From the NCBI GenBank assembly GCA_016987375.1, contig PJRA01000508.1, forward strand, positions 948,592 to 1,012,591: 64,000 nucleotides of DNA. The letters are read 5' to 3'. Of the stretch, positions 34,857 to 45,424 are shown piece by piece. Made by a program: the position numbers and the translations under genes. Under the pieces are notes generated by a model. The model did no database searches. It was not told the origin of the DNA and saw only the letters and a program-made list of their open reading frames with translations. Each line of letters opens with the position of its first letter. Positions within the stretch are counted from its first letter, which is position 1. Origin of the DNA: Brachionus koreanus. Taxonomy: Eukaryota > Rotifera > Eurotatoria > Ploima > Brachionidae.

Positions 34857-37136
34857 TTAAAATCCCAAATTTAATGATGTCGAAAACAAAAGTTGTTTAG
34901 TTTTTTTCTTTTTCTTATTTGACTTATCTGTCTGCATAGATAAATTTTCTTCAGGTTGATTATTTTTATCTAAATTAATTTAAATTAATTAAAAAAAAAT
35001 TAAAAAAACTAACATAATTTTACTTGATTCGAACTGGTTTAGAGACTGTCCGATAGCAGAACTAAATGACAACTTATACAAAGGTGCTGGCATTTCTTCA
35101 ACATCTTGATGCTCTTTTTCATTTAAAAGGGGTTCATTTACCAGGGGAGATGGTGGATTTTGTGATCTTTTCGATCTTCCAAGCATAGATTGCTGTTGAT
35201 TCTGTTTCTTGGCCATCGTTACCCAACCAGTAAGTTGATTGCTACTGCTTGAACCAGCAGCACTAGAGTCAAGAGTTGGCCATGCATTTGAACTTGCTGT
35301 TTCTTTCGAAACTCTAAGCATTTGAGCAAAGCTTTTAACCGGAACGCCACCTGAACTGCTAGTGGTGCTCACCTCACTCACACTTGCCCCACTGCTAGCT
35401 GGCGGAGAGGCCCCAGCTTCAGGAAATTCGGTCTCGTAGTCCAAAACAGGCTCATTTGGCACGCTTTTTATATAGTGAACTGGTTCGTTCATTGCTGATT
35501 GCACATAATAATGTGGATCAAATTCATTCATAGCAGCAATTCTCTCCGCTTCTTTTTTTTCTTTATTTGCAATTCTTTTTCTCATCTTAGCCCTGTCTTG
35601 TATTTCGACACCGAATGTTTCAAGAGTTTTTTGACTCAGTACTGGTTGTTTTAAATCAAGCTCAACTAGTTTAAATTCAGAATGAAGTGGCAAATGAGCT
35701 AAATATTTGTAGCGTTTACGATTTTCTTCAGTTATAAAAACGCTTTCCATGGCCAATATTTTTGCACTCAAAGTCAATGGACATTTGGAAAATTCCGAAT
35801 ATTCAGTCATTAAGCATCGATTATTCAAACCATTAATATAAATTCGTTGTCCATCACTCGATTGATAAAAAAATGTCAAATCAGATTGATTTAAATTTTC
35901 TGTTCTATTTTCATCACAATTTTTACTCTGTTGCTCAATTTTTTGTTCATTGGACTCGATCGGTTTAATGAAATGAGAACTTTTGTCGACTAAATCTTCA
36001 AATGCGTCAATGAAACGTTCAACGGGGCCATCGAGTTTAAATTCTTTTTCAACTTTGAGTTCGAGCTTTTCTACATCATTTTTAACTTTAACGTCCCCGT
36101 TTACATCGTTCATTAGCAATGCTTCTCTTTCAGCAAGTAAATTTAATGCTTCAAATACAAAACATACTTCAGGCTGGTTCTTATCTTCTTCTGCTTGTCT
36201 TTCCAATTCAGCTCTTTCACGTTTTAGCACAGTGTCAAATATTTGAGAACTATTCTTACTGTAAAATTTAAAATATTGATTGTACTCTGAATATTTTGGA
36301 CAATTAAATAAATTATATGAAATTTTTTTTGCTCTTTGTTCATCACTAATAAAAGTAGTGTAAAGGTTATACGGAAGTATAAGTGTGTTGTATTTATTTT
36401 TAAATCTAAACATTAGATTCATGCTAATCTCATCACCAATCTTGAATTCGCGTCCATGCTTTTTTATTTGCACACTTTTAAGATCTTGTTTGTAAATGGA
36501 CTCGTAGCAAATTGGACACTTGCGCCAAGATTTGTCACTTAATGATAGGTAATGAAGTATACATGACCAGCAATAAATGTGACCGCACTTGGTCATTTTA
36601 CCACATGTGGGCTCATAGAGACAAATAGGGCATGAAATAGACTCCAAAGTTTCTATGTGAATTTCTTCTATTTTGGACCAGTCCACTAGACGGTCTGGGT
36701 CGATCATGTGCACTGAGTAGTCTTGGCCTTCTTTGACAACAAACTGGCAATTTGCTTGCAAAAATTGTTCCTTGCTGAACACAGAACTTTTTGATAATTT
36801 TGTAGAAAAAAAGCTTCTAGTGCTTCGTTCGTATTCATAGTAGTTTTCAGTGAGGTCTCTTGATTTATACGTAAAATTAAGCAAATGGTTCAAATTGGTC
36901 TTTTTGGTGCCAGGTGTGTCTAATGATGTGTCATGTTCAAGCGCATAGTTATCGTAAAAACGACCATTAGAGCCATGATTGCCCTTTCGACTCTGCACAG
37001 GCTTGTTATTTCTAGGAGACTTGTTTTTCTTTGTGACTGTTGTCTTTGAAGCCGTTGGCGTATGTGGCTCGTTTGTTTCAACTTGCTGACCTGGGCCGAC
37101 AGCTGATGGAATTTCCAAATTGCTTGCAGCTTCCAT
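34857..37136 (-). CDS. RNF10: RING finger protein 10 (E3 ubiquitin ligase)
   Basis: RNF10 is known as an E3 ligase that mono-ubiquitylates 40S ribosomal proteins on stalled ribosomes. Two exons, 35024-37136 and 34857-34969, give 741 aa. The family block NCQFVVKEGQDYSVHMIDPD (about 129-148) precedes a C3HC4 RING, Cys169, 172, 184, His186, Cys189, 192, 207, 210, within CPICLYEPTCGKMTKCGHIY. Then come LKSV, EFKIGDEISMNLMFR and other family-specific stretches. The C-terminus, in the second exon, is KKKKKTKQLLFSTSLNLGF, matching the LLFSTS ending of vertebrate RNF10. Residues 493-514 (35597-35660) are duplicated exactly at 38809-38872 in a transposon-like element. The start is the first ATG of the ORF. 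Confidence 0.95.
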
Positions 37137-38808
37137 GATTATAGCTTAGTGATTTGGTTGTTGAAATTTTGAAATAAGCCGATCTGTTGCTAGATGATTT
37201 AAGAAAAAATTTTGAATTCTTATTTATGAAATGGTTAATAAAATTTATTCGTTTATGTGACATCATTCTAATTTAAAAAGCCATTTTTTATGTCAAATTA
37301 ATTAATATGTTAACCAAGTGATTTGTATATTTAGTTTTAGAGTTTAAAGAGAAAAGTAACTGTTATTAAATGATCAAGAGGAGTTGTTGAAACGTGTTTT
37401 AAGACTTGGCTTAAAATAACGTTTAGCTGTAATTACGCAATTGATTTTGGAGACGAGAATAACCAAGCTGTATTGTTTGGTTTTAAAAAGATCTAAATTT
37501 AAAAAGTTTTAAGTTGCGAGCTTTTTATTTATTAGGTGTTCCGGATGAAAAAAATATTTATAATTAGCTTAGAATATTTTCGTCAGATATCTATTTGAAA
37601 GCTATAAAAAAAATGAAAAATAAATGCCTTTTAGAAATTTCAATATCGCTTCATCTTGCAATTTATTTTAGCATAAATAAAACTATGTGAAATTTTGTTC
37701 TAGTATTTAGCTATCTAGAAAATCTGTTTGACTGCAATATTCATGAATAAATTAAATGCAAATTTTTTTATGAAAAGCTTCAAAAATTGTCCATATATTT
37801 TGAACACTGTTAAATTGCTTAAAAAAATTATTTTTCTACTCATTTTTATTATTTATGTAAAATAAAAATTAATTACCAGATTTTTTACTTGGTTAGTGCT
37901 TACCTTGTTAATTTAATTTAGATCTAGAAATTTACCTATGAATATCTAAGAATGCATTAAAGCAGTTTTTATTAAAAAAACGTGGTTTTTATTCAATATT
38001 TTTTGATAAATAGTTTTTTTAATTCCGTGTCGGAAAATTCAAAAAATTTAAACTTAAATTAAAAATGAATGTTTTCAATTTAGTTAACTTTTAATGAAGA
38101 GGAAGGTATATATAAAATCTAAAAATATTAATTAGTATTTTAATTTGAACATTCAATGCTTTTCATTAAATTCATTTAAAAAAAGGATTTTTTTTCCTTT
38201 ATTAAATTTAAAATTCGAAGCCTACTGATTAATTAGAATTAATATTGATTAACAGTTGTTAAGTACTTTTTTCAGTTTCTGAAGAATTGTAGCAATGAAT
38301 TTAAACAATAAAATATTTATCAAATTGTGAAAATTTTTGAAAATTAACTTTCGAGCTTACTAATTTCTTCAAGAATTTTGAATGGAGGACTTGAACATTT
38401 TAGCTCCCATTTGGATACGCCTCTGAAAAAGCAGACACCAAATGTTTGAAAATTTAAAAAAAAATAAACTTAAAAAAAAGGCTATTCCTAAAATCCGGAC
38501 CTCGATTGCAGGACATGTCACCTAAAATACGGATCCAGACCTTTTACAAAAAATAGGGACCCTTTTAGATTAAAGAGCTAAAAATGATAATTAAAAAAAA
38601 AAACGAATTTAATTTTATTGAAAATAAAACAAGAATAAAATAATTATTTAATTAATGGTTTCAAATTGAATATAATTAATTCTTTGATTTAAATTTTCTT
38701 TCTCTTTTAGTGTTAAACTCATACATGCATCTTCTGAAAGATAGAATATTTATAAATAGAATTAAATTTAAGAAAAAATTAAAATCCAAATTGGTAAATC
38801 CAAATTGG

Positions 38809-38872
38809 CTTGTATTTCGACACCGAATGTTTCAAGAGTTTTTTGACTCAGTACTGGTTGTTTTAAATCAAG
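38809..38872 (+). repeat. 64-bp exact copy of RNF10 coding sequence
   Basis: It begins CTTGTATTTCGACACCGAAT and ends GGTTGTTTTAAATCAAG, base for base as at 35597-35660. Relative to RNF10 transcription (minus strand) it is antisense when read with the PIWI fragment that follows. Confidence 0.95.
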
Positions 38873-38882
38873 TGTCTGACAG

Positions 38883-38913
38883 ATTTCAAGATAAAATGTC
38901 TGACAGACCACGT
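38883..38913 (+). repeat. 31-bp exact copy of the PIWI 5' end
   Basis: ATTTCAAGATAAAATGTCTG and the following 11 bases equal 39715-39745. The ATG corresponds to the PIWI initiation codon. The word TGTCTGACAG additionally occurs a second time just before the copy (38873-38882). Confidence 0.93.
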
Positions 38914-39727
38914 TTTTTTAAACAACACCACTAAGAAAATTTTCAGGTTTACATATCAAAACAACTATCTTGAATCAAGTTTTTGAAATCAATTGAATTT
39001 TAAGTTTTTTGAATAACCAAATTTTAGTTTACGGACGTTTTAGTCCGTATTTTAGTTTTAGAATAAAATTCATTGTCCGGATTTTAGAGATAGCCGAAAA
39101 TAAATTAAAGTTAAAAAAAACAGAAATTTATCGTTGTTGTTAGTAATTATTATTGTAAAATATTCATTTAAAATTTTGGTTAATAAAATATTTGGCTGTT
39201 TTCTTTTTATTTATCTGAGAGTAGATGAAATCTTTGAATTAATTTTTGAATTTTTTTTTTAAACAAAAAGATTAGCTTTAAATCGGAAAATTGTCAAAAT
39301 AAAGTTAAAAAGTTTTTTATTTTTGAGCTAAAAATTTTTTTTCGATGAAATTTATATCCAAATTTGAATATTTGAATATTTTGTAAAAATTTTATTAAAT
39401 TTCAAGTGTTTAAAATGAGTCTTCTATTCAAATAAAATTATTGTTAACAAAAAAAAACTTACATACACATGAAAATTCTTAATATTTTAGAAAATTTTTT
39501 TTTTATTTGCCTTGGAATATTTTTACATGTTCTATCGTTAAAATCAAAAATGATAAGCAAAATTTCTATTCAAATTAATGATCAAAAATTAATTTTTTTT
39601 AAAAATTTAAGTTATATTATAATTAAAAATTCAAAAATAAAATATTTTAAAAATTATTTTTGTCTGTTAATAACGAATCGAGTTTTTTAAATACTTTTAT
39701 AATTTTTTATAATTATTTCAAGATAAA

Positions 39728-42700
39728 ATGTCTGACAGACCACGTGGCAGACCTCGTAGCAGACCTCGTAGCAGAAGTCGTAGCAGAGATCGTTACAGAA
39801 ATCCAAATTACGTAAGAAAGATTAGAAATTTATTTGAAAATATTAATTTTTAAAATGCTTGTAAGGACGAAAGACATAGAAGAGACAATAGAGACCATGA
39901 GCGACATCGAGATTCAGATCGTGCCAGAATTGATCGTAGACAATCGTTCCAATCAGGTCCTAGCTACAACCGCGAATTTACCAGACGTGATGACCGAGGT
40001 CGAGCCAGCATCGGATCTGGTGATAGAAGGAATTTCCAAGCAGATTTTAGACCTCGTTATGAAGGTCCAGATAGGACAAGGAATACGTTTCAGTCAACAG
40101 AAAGTAGCAATTTGTTTTAGAAAGGATTTTATTCATTAGAATTATTTTATAGGGACTCAAAATGAAAATATCGAAGTATTAAGTAATTTTTTTGAACTTG
40201 TAAGAACTCCAGGTTGGTTATTGTATCAATACAATGTAACTTTTGAACCTTTTATTGAGTCAAAAAACATTCGATGTGCTCTTTTAAACTCTCATAGCAA
40301 GATACTTCCAGTAAAAGCATTTGATGGCTCAAATATGTTCACCTTTGAAAAGCTTCCTTCAGAAATGGCTGAACTTGAATGTGTAAGAAATTATGATAAT
40401 CAAAAAGTGATCATTCGAATAAAACTTGCCACTGAAATTCAACTTGGCCAAAGGGATCAAAACGATAATGAAGATGTCAATTTAACTAAATTGCTGAGTA
40501 TTGTATTCAGAAGATCTTTATACAAATGTAAGCTAACTCAATTCGGCAAACAAGCATATTTTGATTTTAATAATTTGGAAATGATGAGGCAATATCACTT
40601 AAAAATTGCTCCAGGCTACAAAACAAGTATCAACGTTTATAAATCAAACGTGCTTCTTTGTAGTGAAGTGGTACACAAATTAATAAGCACAAAAACAGTT
40701 TTTGATGAAATGAATGAGATATTTAATAAATGTTCTGAGTCAAGGTGGAAAGAGGAATGCGGCAAAAAGCTAATTGGTTCGACAGTGTTGGCTAGCTATA
40801 ATTTTAGATCATATCGCATCGATGATATTGACTGGGAACAATCTCCATTAAGTTCATTCAAAAAAAAAGATGGTACAATAACTTTTGTGGACTATTATTT
40901 TCAAAATTATCAATTGAAAATCAAAGAAGTAAAGCAGCCGTTGTTGTTAGTTCGGGTTAAAGAAAAAAAAAATCATTCAAATGAACCAGACAAATATCAA
41001 ATAGTTTATCTAATTCCTTCTTTATGTCTTCTAGCGGGTAATTTTAATTTCTAAATTTTTTTGTTTTTATTAAATTTTAGAAAAGGCTCATCTGCTTCAA
41101 ATGAAATAAGCAAAGATTTTAAAATGAAAAGAGACTTGGATGCTGTGACCAAATTAAATGTTGACATGAGAATTAATCGACTGAAAAGTTTGATTAATTT
41201 AGTTAGACAAAATAAAGAAGCTAAAGAAAACTTAGATCAATGGCAAATGTCCATTAATCCAGATCTAGTCAAATGTAATGCCTTGGTTCTCAAGTCAGAG
41301 AGCATAATTTTGAAAAATGTAATTATCTCAAATAATGCATTAAAAATTTTGTTTTTTTTATTATTTATATTTTTTAATTTTACAGACAGAAACATCAAGC
41401 ACTGAAAGAGGATGGAATAATGTAATAAAAGATGGAGTCCATATAGAATCAGTGCCATTAAAAGACTGGGTTCTAATATTTCATCCGAGAGACCAGAATA
41501 AAGCAGATTTTTTAATGAGAGAAATTGTCAACATTTCAAGACCGATGGGATTTCGTGTTAGCATTGGACAAATGTATCGACTACAAGATCGAGGAACAAA
41601 CTCGTTTCTATTTGTGAATGCAATAAAGGAATCAATGCGTAACAATCTACAAATGATTGTGTGCATTTTACCCAATAATGCCAAAGACACATATGACGCA
41701 ATAAAAAAAATCTGCTGTGTTGAAACTGGTATTCCTAGCCAATGTATCACATCCAATATTTTGGATCAGAGCAAAGGTGGTAAGGCAAAATCTGCTATCA
41801 CTAAAATTGCAGTTCAGATGAATTGTAAATTAGGCGGCGTAATATGGGGTGTAAAAATATTAGTAAGATGCATAAATAATTTTTTTTAAAGAAAATAATT
41901 CTATTTTAAATTTCTAGACTAGAAATACTATGGTTGTCGGAATCGATTCTTTTAAAGATTCCTCAAAACGCAATCATTCAGTTTTTGCTTTTGTATCTAG
42001 CACTAATGGCACTGATGAAAATACATATAAATGTACAAAATATTTTTCAAGATGTAGTATAAAATCGAATGAAAAAGAAGACGAAAAAGCACCTTCAGTT
42101 GTATTGAAAAATTTTATGATCGATGCCTTAAACGCCTACTTCAAAAAAAACAATACCTATCCGGATAAAATTTTCATTTTTAGAGATGGTGTAAGTGAAG
42201 GAAAATTTTTGTACATAAACGATTGTGAAATTCCTTCAGTTAGATTAGCTTTTTCTGAAATAAATCCAAATTACAAGTAGGAAATTTATTCTTTATTTTG
42301 ATTTATTGAGCTAATTATTTTTAAAAACCAAAGACCAAATTATGCTTTCATTATAGTCAATAAACGCGGAAATGCAAGATTTTTTTATAAAAAAGACGAT
42401 CATTTTCAAAATCCACCAGCAGGAACAGTAGTAGATAAAACTGTTGTTAAAAATGATGGGTATGATTATTTTTTCAGTTTAAAATTTATTTTTTTTAAAA
42501 ATTTTTCTAGTGAATTTTATCTTATCCCACAAACAGCTGATAGAGGTACTGTAGCTCCATCCCATTTTTATATCATAGACGGAAAAAATATGACACTAGA
42601 TTTGGTTAAAATACAAACTTTTGCTTACAAACTTACTCACTTATACTATAATTGGCCTGTAATAAAATTTTTTTAAAAATTTTCTTTTATCATAAAATAT

Positions 42701-42828
42701 TTAATTTTAAGGGGCAAATTCGTATACCTGCTATATTGCAATATGCAAGTAAACTAGCACGACTTGTTGGCGAATCACTTCATCGTCCTCATTCACCTAG
42801 TCTTGATGACAAGCTTTTTTATCTCTAA
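39728..42828 (+). CDS. PIWI: PIWI-clade Argonaute protein
   Basis: This is a piRNA-guided slicer for germline transposon silencing. Nine exons (39728-39811, 39866-40103, 40153-41037, 41086-41318, 41386-41862, 41918-42276, 42334-42459, 42511-42658, 42712-42828) join in phase to 888 aa. The N-terminus is Arg-rich (PRGRPRSRPRSRSRSR, then more RG/RD), as in Tudor-binding PIWI tails. A PAZ domain spans about 240-400 (SYRIDDIDW, FVDYYFQNY, KQPLLLV). The MID motif is YDAIKKICCVETGIPSQCI. The PIWI domain has catalytic Asp649 (MVVGID), Asp729 (IFRDGVSEG) and His819 (APSHF), so the slicer triad looks intact. The end is LVGESLHRPHSPSLDDKLFYL. Introns are 48-67 bp. Exon 4 uses the AG at 41084-41085, because the nearer AG breaks the phase. 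Confidence 0.96.
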
Positions 42829-45424
42829 ATCAATATTTTTTAATCAAATTTTTATTTTTTTAATCAATTTTGAAATTCTTAGCTTCAAATTTAATTCAAA
42901 TTTTTAAATGTCACAATTTCTATTCTAATTATATATCGATTTTAAATAAAAGATTAATTGAAAAAATAATTTTTTTTTTTTAATTTTTATTAAAAAATTT
43001 TAGATTATTTATGATAGCGGTACTATTATAAAAATATATCACTTCTTTGTAAAAATCAAGTAAAACTCTAGTTACCCTCTTTAACCACTGCGTGGATAAA
43101 GGTATTGTCATCGACGAATGGCGATTTGGTAACATCACACTAATCCCTAAAGTGATAAATCCAGCTGCTCCAAGCGACATGAGATCAATTGCAGCACCAT
43201 GTAAGATCGTGGAGGACATAATTATCAAGCATTGTGCATTGTTTGTGCTAGAATCCTCAGAATAACAATTTGGCTTCCTAACCAGTACCACTTATGCAAT
43301 AATTATGGTATTAAATCAATGGAGAAGAGCTGTAAACACCAGAAACCAGTCACTAGAAAGTGATACGAATTTTCTTCGACTTCGCCAAGACATTCGACAT
43401 GGTTGACCATGAACAACTTATTATCAAGATCGAACTTCTCAATGCTTCCTCAATGGCTAATCATTTGAATTGCAACCTGCCTGTCACAATGTAGCCAATA
43501 AGTTATCTACAGAAGTAAGGTAACAAAATGGCGATAGGTAGTGTCCCCGGATCTATCTTATTCATCCTCTTCATACTTGACATTAATAAATATATGCCTC
43601 CTAGATCTGGATTCCTAAAAAACGCAGACACCCAGTCTAGCTAAAAACGATGATTTCATGGATGTTTCATGTATGAGTCATCTCATTTTTTATACATGAA
43701 AAATGTTTTTCGATTAAAATCAAAAATTTTCATTTTATTCTTAAAGAACATTTAGGATTGACCCAATCATCAAAATTTTTCATCTTTGTTTCATTCTTGA
43801 ATCATCTTATCAATTGTTAATGAGTTTTTTTGGATTAGAGCCAAGAAAACGTTCATTCACAGAATAAATTGATCGTTATATATTATTGGTTAGTGCTAAA
43901 TAGATGTATGGATTTTGACTTTCCTTTTTTCAATTAACAGACCATCCCATCTATTCTTGTTATTATAATTTGATCATGAGAAAATTTAAATTTTTCAAAC
44001 ATTAATTTACACAATCAAGACTTAGTTATCACAAAAAATTGTTTATTATCATAAAGAGGAAGTTTTTCTGAAAAGATTTTGAAAGGCAATAATTGTCTAT
44101 TTTTATTTTAATTTTAATATTTTCTTTTTTTTTTTTTTAGAGATACCTTTAAAAACTCCATTACTGTATTCATCAAAGAAAAAAACTCGTAAAAACAGAA
44201 ATAATGAGAAAAAAATAATAAGACTATAAAATCAGCCAGAAAATTCATACCTCTAGCCGAAATACATAATATACTTAATACTTGAACACATAAAGTCCGA
44301 AATTTATAAATTTTTACTATTTTGTAATAGGTAATTTAATTGGGAGTAATGTACTTTGATTTAAGATCTACTCAAGCTGCTACTAGTCTAGTTATTGGAC
44401 TATTAAGTAATTCTAAAATAAATAACTTAAAAAATAAAAAATTAAAAAGTCCTTCTAGTGAGAAAATGTGTATTGATGTTCGTTTCAAATCAAACATGTT
44501 GATAAATTCTGAATTAAAGTTGGAAAATTTTAAAAAATCTCTTGGTTTTAAATTTTTTATTTATTATAATTCCTAAAATTGCTTGAAAAATAAAAAAAAA
44601 TATTATTTAATAATGAAATAAATTTAGATGTAATTAATAAAGTTTTCATCAATTATTTTCGATGAAATATACTAATTTTCATCGTCGAAATTAGATGAAA
44701 TTGTTCCTAACTCATTAATGATTCATCTATCAATTTTCATCGTTTTTTTTTTTGACTGGGGGGTTTTCTAATTTACATTGTAGGTAACACATTAGGCGAC
44801 TTTTCTCAGAAAAAAGGAGATGCCCTAAATGGTACAACACTGGTGAGTTGATAATAAAATGTACTTGAATGTGGGCAAATGCAAAGTGCATCAATCCTTC
44901 ACATGTAAGTCTTTCCACAAAACTTGAGACAAACAAATAATAACTATTGTACAATTAGATTAATTTCTCAAATCAATAAATCTCAGTTAATATCTTTCCT
45001 TTTTGGATATGCATTCTATTTCAGCTCAATTATTTATTTGTTTTCTGTTTCATTAGTGATTTTCCTTTTGATCTGTCTCTATATAAAGATCGAGATTAAA
45101 AAATGACTGATTAAAGCAACTTTTTTATTTAAAAAAAAAAGCAAATATTATTTAAATAAATTTTTACAAAAAAAAATAAAATCCGATTGTACCGGCAGTT
45201 TATCAGTTCTTAACAACAATAAGAGAACAATTAAAGAACTTTTGAAAAAATAATAATATATTTTCATTATCTAATTAATGAAAATTTTTTGTCCGAAATT
45301 TACATTAATTTTTTTAATTGTTTGCTCAAATGAAAAAAAAAAGCTATGGAAGAGATAATATTCAAGACTCATTTTCCTAATTCTAATGAAAAAAAAAAAT
45401 TTTTAATTTTATAAATATTTTGTA
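42829..45424. other. Intergenic between PIWI and TTLL7
   Basis: It holds a broken reverse-transcriptase piece (43060-43600) and otherwise AT-rich sequence. A slightly GC-richer stretch at about 44755-44920 and a 78-codon frame at 44340-44576 are unassigned. Confidence 0.6.
43060..43600 (+). pseudogene. Decayed LINE reverse transcriptase fragment
   Basis: Plus-strand frames with several shifts show DEWRFGNITLIPKVINPAAP (the WR..+I.LIPK block), DMRSIAAPCKIVEDIIIKH, QFGFLTSTTYAIIMV and FFDFAKTFDMVDHEQL (the KAFD-like catalytic block), ending near VPGSILFILFILDINKY. It has strong similarity in pattern to non-LTR reverse transcriptases, but of a different subtype from the 27760-28968 copy. Non-functional. 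Confidence 0.75.

Larger units (their letters stand above)
38480..39095 (+). mobile_element. Pack-type TIR element with captured RNF10 and PIWI fragments
   Basis: The ends GGCTATTCCTAAAATCCGG (38480 onward) and, inverted at 39095, GGCTATCTCTAAAATCCGG match with two differences, and further inside both ends carry a CTAAAATACGGA block. Inside, 38809-38872 is identical over 64 bases to 35597-35660 of the RNF10 coding exon, in antisense orientation. It is followed at 38883-38913 by 31 bases identical to 39715-39745, which is 13 bases of the PIWI leader plus its first six codons. The surrounding frame from the first in-frame start-like codon runs open from 38710 to 38934 and would read into the PIWI start MSDRPR. 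No clear target-site duplication and no transposase. Element class is inferred from the TIRs. Confidence 0.75.
37137..39727. other. Divergent intergenic region RNF10 / PIWI
   Basis: These 2.6 kb lie between head-to-head genes and contain the TIR element at 38480-39095. The rest is AT-rich. The promoters of both genes must lie here, and the element is about 630 bp upstream of the PIWI start codon. Confidence 0.65.

Noticed and set aside
37078..37266. 62-codon ORF upstream of and overlapping RNF10
   Set aside because: Different frame from RNF10, overlaps its leader, no motifs.
44340..44576. 78-codon ORF reading RSTQAATSLVIGLLSNSKI
   Set aside because: It starts without a clear ATG context, has no family match, and could be a scrap of reverse transcriptase (an RST..A..L pattern), but this is too weak to call.
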